Below the pieces are notes generated by a model. The model was not told where the DNA came from, did no database searches, and was given only the letters and a program-made list of their open reading frames with translations. From NCBI RefSeq assembly GCF_042675915.1, contig NZ_JBHTKL010000006.1:124001-188000 (forward strand): a DNA stretch of 64,000 nucleotides, in the 5' to 3' direction. The DNA comes from Thalassobacillus_A hwangdonensis (GTDB taxonomy: Bacteria; Bacillota; Bacilli; Bacillales; Halobacillaceae). Positions within the stretch are counted from its first letter, which is position 1. Every line of letters begins with the position of its first letter. Shown here one piece after another: positions 41,120-49,694 of this stretch. The position numbers and the translations under genes were made by a program.

Positions 41120-42289
41120 ATGGTTTCACCAACTACACGTTTCTGGATATTGATTGCGATGGTTACGATATCCGGTTTTTCACAAGGTATGCTGATGCCT
41201 TTACTGGCAGTAGTCCTGGAGCAGAAGGGGATCTCTTCCTCCATCAATGGTATCCATGCCACAGGGCTTTACATAGGTGTTTTAGTAGCTTCACCATTCA
41301 TGGAGAAGCCGATGCAGAAGCTCGGGTATAAACCGATCATCCTAATCGGGGGTGCTTTGGTTTTCACGTCCATGACGCTGTTTCCTTTTTGGCAATCATT
41401 ATGGTTCTGGTTCATGCTGCGTATAACGATCGGGATTGGCGACCATATGCTGCACTTCGGCACCCAGACATGGATTACGTCGACGGCCCCACTAGAAAAA
41501 CGAGGCCGGCAAATCGCATATTATGGTTTATTCTTCAGCATCGGATTTGCGATCGGGCCTTTGATGACACCACTCTTGTCGGTTCATTTCTACCTGCCCT
41601 TCCTACTGTCTGCTTTGTTGAGCGTATTGGTTTGGGCGACGATGTTCAGGGTAAGAAACCAGATGCCTGGGTCGGATACGAGTACGACACATATGACCAG
41701 TTCCATCGGACGCTTCGGAAAAGCACTCAGGCTGTCCTGGGTTGCATTCCTGCCACCGATGACATACGGCTTCCTTGAAGCTACGTTACACGGTATTTTC
41801 CCCGTATATGGTATGCGGTCAGGGATTAACGTCAACACCCTTGCCCTGATCATCCCGTGCTTCGCTGCCGGAAGTCTGCTCTCCCAGATTCCACTAGGTA
41901 TTCTTAGTGATAAAATCGGGAGAAAACCAGTGATTTCAACCGTAGTAGGAGCAGGTGCACTGGTATTTATATGTGCCGCGTTCTTTGAGACCAGTGCATT
42001 AGCATTATTCATCCTTTTCGCACTTGGAGGAATCTGTGTCGGTTCGCTTTATTCGCTAGGAATCACGTATATGACAGATTTACTTCCCCAGAACCTGCTT
42101 CCAGCAGGAAATATCATGTGCGGAATCGCATTCAGTCTGGGGAGTATCGCCGGACCTTTTCTAAGCGGTACATTCATTGATCTGTTTCCTGGTATTTCCT
42201 TCTTCTACGTGATCGTCGCATTGTTAGTACTGGTCTTCATGGCCACTATTTTAAAACGCGAACCGTCCCAGTCAGTCATGGGAACATAA
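41120..42289 (+). CDS. yfkF: MFS transporter (YfkF-like)
   Basis: A 389-residue 12-helix major facilitator. The motif-A-type loop between helices 8 and 9, GILSDKIGRKP, is present and the corresponding first-half loop is reduced (MEKPMQKLGYKP). ATG at 41120 follows AAAGGAGG by 7 nt. General resemblance and its neighbour YfkD suggest the YfkF group of putative drug or sugar efflux proteins. Substrate unknown. Confidence 0.85.
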   Translation: MVSPTTRFWILIAMVTISGFSQGMLMPLLAVVLEQKGISSSINGIHATGLYIGVLVASPFMEKPMQKLGYKPIILIGGALVFTSMTLFPFWQSLWFWFMLRITIGIGDHMLHFGTQTWITSTAPLEKRGRQIAYYGLFFSIGFAIGPLMTPLLSVHFYLPFLLSALLSVLVWATMFRVRNQMPGSDTSTTHMTSSIGRFGKALRLSWVAFLPPMTYGFLEATLHGIFPVYGMRSGINVNTLALIIPCFAAGSLLSQIPLGILSDKIGRKPVISTVVGAGALVFICAAFFETSALALFILFALGGICVGSLYSLGITYMTDLLPQNLLPAGNIMCGIAFSLGSIAGPFLSGTFIDLFPGISFFYVIVALLVLVFMATILKREPSQSVMGT

Positions 42290-42320
42290 AAAAGAGCATG
42301 GGTGGACGTCCATGCTCTTG
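42290..42320. terminator. Terminator between yfkF-like and znuA genes
   Basis: The stem AAGAGCATGG/CCATGCTCTT has a T-run on the minus strand, so it mainly serves znuA. Confidence 0.85.
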
Positions 42321-42323
42321 CAA

Positions 42324-43445
42324 TTATTCACCTAATGCCTCTTTTAAAACGTTCAGGTTCTTTCGCATCAAGCTGAAATAATCCTCTTCCGCTTCAATCT
42401 CAGCATCTGTCAGCACAGAAAGGTTGTGGATCCGCAAAGCATCTCCATCAATTTCCTTTTGGATCAACTCAGCAATCTTCGGTGTGACATTCTGTTCGAA
42501 CATGACATGCTTCAATCCATGTTCTTCAGCAGCATCTATGATTTTCTCCAAGTCTTTCTGTGAAGGCTCATCGCTCGGACTCAATCCGGACACCGCGATT
42601 TGCTCGATTCCATATGCCTCTTCCCAATAGCCATACGCGGCATGAGAGACAATGATCTTGTTCTTTTTCTGAGCTTCCAGCGTCGTGTGGAAGTCTTCAT
42701 CCAATGCTTGCAAATCAGTCTTCAGCTTCTCGAAATTCGCCTCGAAAGTTTCCTTCTCTTCAGGCTTAAGTTCGACCAGCTGTTCCTTGATATTTTCAGC
42801 AAGCTGAATTGATTTCATCGGGTCAAGCCATACGTGAGGGTCTTCTCCGTCATGGTCGTGGCCGGCATGGTCATCCGCATTCTCATCCGCATGCGTATCC
42901 TCTTCATGATCATGACCTTCTTCTTCGCCATGATCATCTTCACCATGCGCTTCTTCTTCGTGTTCATGACCTTCTTCGCCGTGATCATCTTCACCATGTG
43001 TTTCTTCTTCTTCGTGTTCATGACCTTCTTCATCGTGGTTTTCGCCTTCCCCATCTTCAAGGTTATGAGTATGGTGTTTTAAGTCGATGCCCTCCGCAGC
43101 TTCCAGTATCTTTACATCTTCTGTTTCAATCGACTCTGCAATTTTTCCAGCGTATGCTTCCATACCTGCACCGTTCATGATGAAGGCATCCGCTTCAGCA
43201 AGTTCGATCATCTGCTTCGTATCTGGTTCGTAATTGTGTGCATCCGCTCCAGGAGGCAATATGGATTCCACATCGACATGGCGACCTCCGATTTTTTCAG
43301 CGAAATCCTGCAATGGATAAACTGTCGTATAAATTTTCAACACGCCGTCCTGTTCACTACTTGATGAAGCCGTTTCCTCCCCACAAGCAGCCAAAAACAT
43401 CGTAAATATCAATAAGATTGCAAGAATCATAGATTTATTTTTCAA
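42324..43445 (-). CDS. znuA: Zinc ABC transporter substrate-binding lipoprotein
   Basis: A 373-residue cluster A-I binding protein with signal peptide and lipobox LAAC (Cys21). Zinc ligands of the family are visible: H70 (GADAHNYEP), the His after the acidic loop (DPHVWLDP), H in IIVSHAAYGYW and the late E/D. Between residues about 123 and 203 is a very long His/Glu/Asp-rich loop with several repeats of EEGHEHEEE and GEDDHGEE, unusually extended for the family. The start is TTG at 43445 after GGGGGGAG. It has its own Zur-controlled promoter and is separated from zur by a terminator. It supplies ZnuB/ZnuC, but znuB is interrupted. Confidence 0.92.
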   Translation of the reverse strand: MKNKSMILAILLIFTMFLAACGEETASSSSEQDGVLKIYTTVYPLQDFAEKIGGRHVDVESILPPGADAHNYEPDTKQMIELAEADAFIMNGAGMEAYAGKIAESIETEDVKILEAAEGIDLKHHTHNLEDGEGENHDEEGHEHEEEETHGEDDHGEEGHEHEEEAHGEDDHGEEEGHDHEEDTHADENADDHAGHDHDGEDPHVWLDPMKSIQLAENIKEQLVELKPEEKETFEANFEKLKTDLQALDEDFHTTLEAQKKNKIIVSHAAYGYWEEAYGIEQIAVSGLSPSDEPSQKDLEKIIDAAEEHGLKHVMFEQNVTPKIAELIQKEIDGDALRIHNLSVLTDAEIEAEEDYFSLMRKNLNVLKEALGE

Positions 43446-43477
43446 TTATTTCTCCCCCCAATTCCACTCTAAAAAGG

Positions 43478-43506
43478 ATTATATCGTAATGGTTACGTTT
43501 TGTAAA
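43478..43506 (-). promoter_or_regulatory. znuA promoter with Zur box
   Basis: On the minus strand -35 TTTACA (43506-43501) and -10 TATAAT (43483-43478) are 17 bp apart. The spacer holds CGTAA-TGG-TTACG (43485-43497), close to the Bacillus Zur consensus TCGTAATNATTACGA. A half-site ATTACG lies at 43515-43520. Confidence 0.78.
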
Positions 43507-43534
43507 TAGTATTGATTACGTTTTATCAAATTCA

Positions 43535-43563
43535 TAAAAACAGCGCCCCTTTGTTCAAGAGGC
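43535..43563 (-). terminator. Terminator after zur
   Basis: A GC-rich hairpin (GCGCC...GGCGC with extra pairs) is followed by TGTTTTTA on the minus strand. It separates zur from znuA. Confidence 0.7.
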
Positions 43564-43572
43564 GCCCTTCCT

Positions 43573-43983
43573 TCATTGGCATTGAGGGCATCTTCCGTAT
43601 ACTTCAAATTTATGACTCGCAACATCATAACCACTAAGACTGCTTTCGATCGTTTCCATCGGACAAAAATCCACTGCTTTTGTTTTTCCGCAGTCCGTAC
43701 AAATGAAGTGATGATGATGACCGTGTGCATCACAGTGAAATCGGAAATGCTTTTCCCCTTCCAACTCCGTGGCCTCGAGTATAGATTCATCCGCTAGAAG
43801 GTAAAGGTTACGATAGACTGTGTCAAAGCTTACACTAGGAAAATCTTTTTGCAGCTCCTTCAAAATGTCCTTTGCTGCAATATATTGGTCCTGCTTTGAG
43901 AATATCTCCAGGATGCGCTCACGCTGCTTCGTATGCTTATAGCCTCTTTCCTTCATGGTACGTATCGCTTTTTCCAAGTTCAT
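43573..43983 (-). CDS. zur: Fur-family zinc uptake regulator
   Basis: A 136-residue Fur-family repressor with a winged helix (1-80), the regulatory HHHH region (GHHHHFICTDCGKTKAVDF) and the structural zinc cysteines CTDC and CPQC at the end. It is the last gene of the znuC-znuB-zur operon, its start overlapping the znuB stop (ATGA). Identity as Zur rather than Fur or PerR is from the operon and the Zur box at znuA. Confidence 0.9.
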   Translation of the reverse strand: MNLEKAIRTMKERGYKHTKQRERILEIFSKQDQYIAAKDILKELQKDFPSVSFDTVYRNLYLLADESILEATELEGEKHFRFHCDAHGHHHHFICTDCGKTKAVDFCPMETIESSLSGYDVASHKFEVYGRCPQCQ

Positions 43984-44837
43984 ATTGCCTCACCCTTTAA
44001 CGAAAATTGACCAGAAACTTTCTTATACAGGATACTGAAAATCAAGACAACAATGGCGGTAACTACAATCGTCCCACCAGGCGGAACGCTCAAATGGTAA
44101 GAAGAAAACAAACCGATAATGACGGAAAATTCTCCGAATAAAATTGATAAACCGATTGTCTGTTTAAAGCTTTTCGCAATCCGCAACGCAGCTGCTACAG
44201 GTAACGTCATCATGGCGGACACAAGCAGGATTCCGACAATCTGCATCGCTGACGCAATCACAAGCGCAACCATCACGATAAAGATGAAATGGATGATTTT
44301 CGCGTTGACTCCTGAAATCGATGCGTGATCTTCATCGAAAGACAGCACGAAAAGTTCCTTATAAAACAAGCTTACGATAATCAGAACTAAAATTGAAATG
44401 ATCAATACGGTGTACATATTAGAGCGGCTTACTGCAGTAACACTGCCGAATAAATAGCTGAATAAATCTGTGTTGAAACCATCCGCAAGTGAAATAAGAA
44501 TGACTCCAAGACCGATTCCCCCGGACAAGATGATCGGAATCGCAAGCTCTTCATAATGTTTGTAGACTTTACGCAGCTTCTCGATCAGTACCGCTCCTAC
44601 AACCGAAAAAGCCATCCCCATTTAGACAGGATTCCAATCGTTGATACCTGTGACCTTTTTTTCAAGCAGGAGACTGGCCGCAATTCCCGTAAGTGTAATA
44701 TGCGACAAGGCATCCGCAATCAATGATAGCCTTCGTACAACGATGAAAACACCTAATAGAGGAGCGACGAAGCCGATCATTAATCCAGCTAGGGCAGCAT
44801 TCTGGAGAAATTCGTATTTTAATAAGCTTTCAATCAT
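43980..44837 (-). pseudogene. znuB: Zinc ABC transporter permease ZnuB, interrupted by an in-frame TAA
   Basis: Two abutting frames make one permease. Residues 1-71 (44837-44625) end GINDWNPV, then TAA at 44624-44622, then ATGGGGATGGCTTTT continues in the same frame for 213 residues (44621-43980). Relatives read NPxYxGMAFS here, so a single base change of a tyrosine codon to TAA is the simplest explanation. Every other part is intact (VPPGGTIVVTAIVVLIF at the end, seven to eight helices). The stop is directly followed by ATG, so translational re-initiation could give a split but functional protein. Start and stop both overlap the neighbours by ATGA. Confidence 0.85.
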
Positions 44838-45619
44838 GACCGGTCACCTTCCTCATGTGCATGGTTATGGCTCAACTGCTGGACAGGATGACCATAAAGC
44901 TGATTCAAGTCTTCATCTGAAAATTCCTTGTACTCATCTGAATGACCATGGAAATGGATCGTTTTGTTCATACAGACGACATGACTGGCATGCTCTGTGA
45001 TCGTTCCGATATCGTGCGTCACCATCAACAGGGTGATCCCCTTATCCTTGTTCAGCTTCCGAAGCAACTGATAAAAGTCAGATACGTGTTTCGCATCGAC
45101 CCCAACAGTCGGCTCATCCAGAATAAGAAAAGAAGGTTCACTTACAAGTGCTCGAGCAATGAACACTCGCTGTTGTTGCCCCCCAGATAATTCACCGATC
45201 GGATGATGAAGGAACTTTTCCATTTCGACTGTTTTCAATGCTTCAATCGCTTTTTCTTTGTCTTTTTTAGTGAAAAAGCGGAACATGCCTGTTTTTGAAA
45301 CCAGACCCATCTTTACCACTTCCAGTACAGTGGCTGGAAATCCGGAATTGAAGCTGTTTGCTTTCTGGGAAACAAATCCGATGTTTTCCCATTGCCTGAA
45401 GTGCTTGATCGGTTTATCAAACAGACGGATCTCTCCTCTGGTCGGCTTCAACAGTCCAAGCATCAGCTTGATCAATGTCGACTTGCCGGATCCATTCGGA
45501 CCAACCAGCCCGAGGAACTGTCCTGGCTTTATTGTCATCGTGATATCCTTGACGACAATTTCTTTATCATATTTAAAAGACACCTGATTCATTTCTAAAA
45601 TATTTTTAGTAGTACTCAT
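44834..45619 (-). CDS. znuC: Zinc ABC transporter ATP-binding protein
   Basis: A 261-residue ATPase with Walker A GPNGSGKST (about 39-47), signature LSGGQQQRVFIARAL, Walker B FLILDEPTVGVD and switch His in VTHDIGTITEHA. A His-rich tail (GHPVQQLSHNHAHEEGD) is typical of zinc-uptake ATPases. First gene of the znuC-znuB-zur operon; a divergent YcgR-like gene lies upstream. Confidence 0.93.
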   Translation of the reverse strand: MSTTKNILEMNQVSFKYDKEIVVKDITMTIKPGQFLGLVGPNGSGKSTLIKLMLGLLKPTRGEIRLFDKPIKHFRQWENIGFVSQKANSFNSGFPATVLEVVKMGLVSKTGMFRFFTKKDKEKAIEALKTVEMEKFLHHPIGELSGGQQQRVFIARALVSEPSFLILDEPTVGVDAKHVSDFYQLLRKLNKDKGITLLMVTHDIGTITEHASHVVCMNKTIHFHGHSDEYKEFSDEDLNQLYGHPVQQLSHNHAHEEGDRS

Positions 45620-45660
45620 CGCTATCCCTCACACTATCGTGTTGTTTTTCAGTTGAATTT

Positions 45661-45675
45661 TGAATTGACAATTCA
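45661..45675. promoter_or_regulatory. Perfect 7-1-7 palindrome between znuC and the YcgR-like gene
   Basis: TGAATTGACAATTCA has the geometry of a Fur-family operator but not the usual Fur or Zur bases. It sits 42 bp from the znuC start in a divergent promoter region. Confidence 0.45.
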
Positions 45676-45756
45676 CATAGAATTGTATTTAATTATAGTT
45701 GCTAAATCAAAGTGATTACTATTTAAATCCTATTATACTATACAGGAGGGAACCGA

Positions 45757-46755
45757 TTGTTTCAACATCTACGCATGAATAAAACATACATAGGATACCT
45801 TTTGCTCTTTATCTTCCTGATGTTTTTCTTGTTCGCTGATCAACTGGACATAAAAAACAGAATCGACATACCCTCTCGCCTTCTCGATATGAACACCATA
45901 TTTTTCAGCATTTTCCTTGAAGCGATACCATTCGTCCTCTTAGGCGTTTTTATTTCAGCCCTGATTCAAACGTTTGTGAAAGAGAACACCTTGAATAAGT
46001 TCATCCCTTCAAACCCGGTGCTGGCTCTGTTTCCAGCAGTTGTCATTGGAGCAATCTTTCCAATATGTGAATGTGCAATCGTTCCGATAGTCAGAAGACT
46101 TATAACAAAAGGGATGCCGCTACATGTCGGTTTTGTTATCCTGGTTTCGGCACCTATCCTGAATCCGATTGTGTTTCTATCAACATTCTATGCCTTCCAG
46201 ACGGACCTATCGATTGCCTACGCGAGGATGGGACTGGCTTTTGTTATCTCACTTATCATCGGTGCAATCATTTATCAGCGATTCGGAAACTCCAATCAGT
46301 TGAAGAATGAAGGAAGTCATATGACGCATATACATGACCATGGACATTCGAACAAGCTGAAAGAAACCTTATATCATGCCAGCGATGAGTTTTTCGATAT
46401 GGGAAAATTCCTTCTTATCGGTGCGCTTGTCGCCAGTGGCATTCAAACGTTCATGTCCCGGGAATTCCTTTTGGACCTAGGAAGCGGTATGCTTGCCGGA
46501 CCCGCAGTCATGATGGGACTAGCTTTCTTCCTATCTCTTTGTTCAGAAGCGGATGCATTCGTCGCTTCCACATTTAAAGGAATGTTCTCATCAAGTTCCC
46601 TGCTCGCTTTTCTTGTTTATGGTCCAATGATCGACCTTAAAAATACGATTCTGATGCTGGCTTACTTTAAAGCAGCATTCGTTCTGCGTTTCATCCTGAT
46701 CGTAACGACTACCGTATTCACTGTCATTGTGCTTTATCAATACTTTTTAGTATAG
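45757..46755 (+). CDS. Permease of the YcgR/DUF318 family
   Basis: A 332-residue membrane protein with eight or more helices. The family hallmark is the metal-type segment GAIFPICECAIVPIVRRL (near 95) and its second-half counterpart LSLCSEADAFVAS. A His-rich loop (HMTHIHDHGHSN) divides the two halves. The start is TTG at 45757 after CAGGAGGG. It is followed by the YcgQ-like partner. In Firmicutes this pair is repeatedly found with zinc genes and under Zur control, so a role in zinc or metal-dependent export is inferred. Confidence 0.87.
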   Translation: MFQHLRMNKTYIGYLLLFIFLMFFLFADQLDIKNRIDIPSRLLDMNTIFFSIFLEAIPFVLLGVFISALIQTFVKENTLNKFIPSNPVLALFPAVVIGAIFPICECAIVPIVRRLITKGMPLHVGFVILVSAPILNPIVFLSTFYAFQTDLSIAYARMGLAFVISLIIGAIIYQRFGNSNQLKNEGSHMTHIHDHGHSNKLKETLYHASDEFFDMGKFLLIGALVASGIQTFMSREFLLDLGSGMLAGPAVMMGLAFFLSLCSEADAFVASTFKGMFSSSSLLAFLVYGPMIDLKNTILMLAYFKAAFVLRFILIVTTTVFTVIVLYQYFLV

Positions 46756-46767
46756 GAGGCGTCGAAA

Positions 46768-47742
46768 ATCGGAAACCATCATCAGTTCATCAGAAGCGTC
46801 ATTCTGTTAGGATTCACTTTGCTTGTTATCAAACTTCTGATCACAGGAGATATTTATAAATTCATCGCACCACGGATGATGCCTTATTTTTACTTCACCG
46901 TTACGGTACTCATCCTATTGGGAAGCATCCAATTCCTGCGCAGCAATGCAGAGGATGATGCGGAATCGGATTGTGGTTGTGTACATCATACCTACCAGGG
47001 TTCCAAAGGGAAATCGTTTTTCGTCTACAGTTTATTCATTCTTCCTATAGTGACCGGATTCATGTTCTCCGATCATGTGATGGGAAGCTCCGCAGCAGCA
47101 AGTAAAGGTTTCAAATATGAGGTACGCTCGTCTTCAACGAAAGAAACGATTACGAATGAAGGCTCTGCCGAGACTACAATCGAACCAGGGGTCACCACTC
47201 GCTCTGAATCCACTGCCCCTCCTGAATTGGATGACAGTGATAAGACTGATGAGATCACACCTGATACTTATACGGAAGATGATTTTGTAGAGATTGATGA
47301 AGAGGACATTGTCATTCTCACCCCACAAGTCAGGTACCCCGAGTTATATGAACAATTGTTACAAAGCGAACGGATCGTCATGAATGAAGACAACTATATC
47401 GGAGTGATTTCGATACTAGAGGAATCACCGGATCTCTTTGCAGGGAAAGAGATTGAAATGAATGGCTTCGTATTCAGAGAAGACGGCTTCCCTGATGGAC
47501 AAATCGTCGTCGGTCGATTCGGCATCAGTTGTTGTGCCGCTGACGGTGCCATCTACGGCATTCTTACAGAAGGTGGAGGTGCAACCAACTTAAAGAACGA
47601 CCAGTGGGTAAGAGTGTCAGGCAAGCTTGAACAGGTCGAGTTCAACGGGTGGACATTACCACTGATCATCATGGATACAGCAGAAAAAATCGAACAGCCG
47701 AAAGAACCATATGTGTATGAAGAATTTGAATTTGGCGGATAA
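46768..47742 (+). CDS. YcgQ-like protein (TIGR03943/DUF1980), apparent ATC start
   Basis: About 324 residues. Two or three N-terminal helices (about 7-25, 33-53 and 72-90) are followed by a long acidic linker and a C-terminal domain with GRFGISCCAADGAIYGIL, the family's CC motif. The first normal start in frame is TTG at 46819, which would cut off the conserved beginning FIRSVILLGFTLLVIKLL. An AGGAGG is placed 8 nt before ATC at 46768, and no ATG/GTG/TTG is available between the previous stop and 46804. Either ATC is used or the start has mutated. It works as a pair with the YcgR-like permease. Confidence 0.72.
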   Translation: MGNHHQFIRSVILLGFTLLVIKLLITGDIYKFIAPRMMPYFYFTVTVLILLGSIQFLRSNAEDDAESDCGCVHHTYQGSKGKSFFVYSLFILPIVTGFMFSDHVMGSSAAASKGFKYEVRSSSTKETITNEGSAETTIEPGVTTRSESTAPPELDDSDKTDEITPDTYTEDDFVEIDEEDIVILTPQVRYPELYEQLLQSERIVMNEDNYIGVISILEESPDLFAGKEIEMNGFVFREDGFPDGQIVVGRFGISCCAADGAIYGILTEGGGATNLKNDQWVRVSGKLEQVEFNGWTLPLIIMDTAEKIEQPKEPYVYEEFEFGG

Positions 47743-47761
47743 CAAGTGAAGAAAATCAGAA

Positions 47762-47800
47762 AATGCATCCCCGGCTTCGGCCAGGGATGCATTATTTTTA
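47762..47800. terminator. Bidirectional terminator
   Basis: The stem AATGCATCCC/GGGATGCATT is followed by ATTTTT, between the convergent YcgQ-like and amino-acid permease genes. Confidence 0.82.
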
Positions 47801-48493
47801 CAAGTATTTATCATATCGTTTTTCCAAGTAATCCTGAAGCGCTGAGAATACCATCGTCAATGGCCAATAGATCAATGCAGCCAAAATGTACATCGTCATT
47901 GAATCATAGTTTCTGCCTGCGACGATCTGAGCTTTATTGAACAATTCAGGCACGGAAATCATAGCTGCTAATGAAGTCGCCTTCAGCAAATCTAGAAACA
48001 CATTGGCTAGTGGCGGGATGGCAATGCGAGTGGCCTGCGGCAGAATGATCCTTCGCATCGTCGTCCAATAAGTGAAGCCGAGTGCCTGTGCGGATTCCCA
48101 TTGACCTTCATCGACACTGTTCAAAGAGGAACGGTTGATTTCAGCGATATATGCAGCAGAGTTCAATCCGAACCCAAGTACAGCCGCAAGAATAGCGGTA
48201 AGTTCAATCCCTACTACGGGCAACCCGAAGTAAAGGATGAACAGAAATACAAGGATCGGCGTCCCACGCATGAAAGATATATACACACGCGCGGGCCACC
48301 TGAGTATCCTATTGGTAGAACGCCTTGCTACCGCAATGAAAAATCCCAGCACAAGGCCAAGTATCATACCGAGAACAGCGACCAGAATTGTGAGGGGAAC
48401 GCCCCCGAGCACAAACGGGAGACTTTCCCACGCAGTTTCGGCGTTGAAAAGCTCACTGACTTCCACCCTGCTTATTTCATAACCGAACATCAT
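47798..48493 (-). CDS. Polar amino acid ABC transporter permease
   Basis: A 231-residue HisM/GlnP-type permease with five helices. The EAA-loop-like segment is in NSVDEGQWESAQALGFTYWTTMRRIILPQATRIAIPPL. It starts 7 bp after the binding-protein gene on the same strand. No ATPase gene is adjacent, so the pair must borrow one or it lies elsewhere. The substrate is probably cystine or another polar amino acid, judged only by the family. Confidence 0.88.
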   Translation of the reverse strand: MMFGYEISRVEVSELFNAETAWESLPFVLGGVPLTILVAVLGMILGLVLGFFIAVARRSTNRILRWPARVYISFMRGTPILVFLFILYFGLPVVGIELTAILAAVLGFGLNSAAYIAEINRSSLNSVDEGQWESAQALGFTYWTTMRRIILPQATRIAIPPLANVFLDLLKATSLAAMISVPELFNKAQIVAGRNYDSMTMYILAALIYWPLTMVFSALQDYLEKRYDKYL

Positions 48494-48500
48494 CCATCAC

Positions 48501-49373
48501 CTATAGATCTAGGCCTTCGATTTCCTGGATATCCTCTTCCGGTTTCTCGGATGCATCTTTTCCACCGAAGAACTCTTTGGACAACTCAGTCAATGTACCA
48601 TCTTCACGCATTTCCTTAAGGGTTTCATTCACTTTTTCTTCAAGTGTAGGAGCATCCTTAGGCATGACTACAGATGAGCTAGTCGGATAGAACTTCAAGT
48701 CAGGATGCAAGGTTACATCAATTTCAGGCAGAGCTTTCAACGCAAGCGACTGCAAGTAGTAATCATTGATAATCAGATCCGTACGTCCCTGCTCGACATC
48801 ACGCAGGTATACATCATTGGTTACATTTCCGTACGTCTTCAATTCAGCTCCGAAGTGCTCGGAAATCTGAGCGAAGACCGTCGTTGCTGCACCACCAGCA
48901 ACCTTTCCTTCCAAATCTTCAAGAGTTTCAATTCCGGAAAGGTCGTCTTCACGGACAATCATTGTTGAATAGGAGTACTTATATGGTTCACTGAATGTAA
49001 ATTCTTCAGCACGTTTTTCAGTTTCTTCCATATCATTGATTGCCATGTCGATCCGGCCACTCTTGATTGCTGCAAGAATTCCATCTACGCCGTATTCTTC
49101 GAATTTCAATTCAAGGTCAAGGCGCTTGGCAATTTCACGCATGATTTCTACATCATATCCAGTCAATTCATTTGAATCTTCAGGATAATAGGAAGCAGGA
49201 AACAGCGTTCCAGAAGTACCAACGACGATTTCGCCCTTCTCCTTGATCTCGCTCCATGCGGAGTCTTCCTTCTTATCGTCACCTGAAGCATTTTGCTCAC
49301 TATCAGAGCCACATGCTGCTAGGAGGACGGCAGTAAGTAAAGTAAGTATGAAAAAGAGTCCTTTGTTTTTCAT
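48501..49373 (-). CDS. Amino acid ABC transporter substrate-binding lipoprotein
   Basis: A 290-residue SBP family 3 protein with signal peptide and lipobox LAAC (Cys21). The family signature GYDVEIMREIAKRLDLELKF and the ligand region ADMAINDM-like GRIDMAINDMEETEKR are present. ATG at 49373 follows AGAGGGG. It is co-transcribed with the permease. It resembles cystine/polar amino acid binders (TcyA/TcyJ type). Confidence 0.88.
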   Translation of the reverse strand: MKNKGLFFILTLLTAVLLAACGSDSEQNASGDDKKEDSAWSEIKEKGEIVVGTSGTLFPASYYPEDSNELTGYDVEIMREIAKRLDLELKFEEYGVDGILAAIKSGRIDMAINDMEETEKRAEEFTFSEPYKYSYSTMIVREDDLSGIETLEDLEGKVAGGAATTVFAQISEHFGAELKTYGNVTNDVYLRDVEQGRTDLIINDYYLQSLALKALPEIDVTLHPDLKFYPTSSSVVMPKDAPTLEEKVNETLKEMREDGTLTELSKEFFGGKDASEKPEEDIQEIEGLDL

Positions 49374-49496
49374 AGGTGTTGCCCCTCTCTTATATTTTTT
49401 ACACACCTACTCAATATAGCAACCGCAGTATTTGAATGCAAATCGTCTGCACTAAAAAATCAAAGCTGAATTTTTCCTTGTAAATGTAAAAACGGC

Positions 49497-49524
49497 TTGA
49501 CGAAAGTGAAGAATGTGCTATGAT
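49497..49524 (+). promoter_or_regulatory. Promoter of the P-type ATPase gene
   Basis: TTGACG (49497-49502) and TATGAT (49519-49524) are 16 bp apart, giving a leader of about 160 nt. Confidence 0.7.
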
Positions 49525-49615
49525 AATAACAGATACTAAATTAAAATTATTTTAAATAAATGCGCTGTCCCCTACACAGGTGGCAGCTTTCGTAATTTTA
49601 CAGGCTAATTGATGT

Positions 49616-49671
49616 TGATTCGCATTCTCATTTAGAATGCAAGAAGTAAATGACGTTGATTACCATTCTCA
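49616..49671 (+). promoter_or_regulatory. Two Fur-family-like boxes upstream of the P-type ATPase
   Basis: TGATTCGCATTCTCA (49616-49630) and TGATTACCATTCTCA (49657-49671) differ at two positions and start 41 bp apart. The second matches the 7-1-7 Fur/PerR/Zur pattern TGATAATNATTATCA at 12 of 14 positions on the reverse strand. The regulator is not identified. Confidence 0.5.
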
Positions 49672-49694
49672 ATTAAAAAAGGGAGTTGAGAAAA

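Larger units (their letters stand above)
49374..49694. other. 320-bp intergenic region with ATPase promoter and Fur-like boxes
   Basis: It holds the promoter at 49497, an imperfect hairpin near 49564-49588 (GCTGTCCCC/GGTGGCAGC) and two Fur-family-like boxes. No extra gene is seen. Confidence 0.5.

Noticed and set aside
42815..43180. Long frames on both strands across the His/Glu-rich part of znuA
   Set aside because: They are caused by the repetitive GAC/CAT/GAA codons of the metal-binding loop and have no ribosome binding sites.
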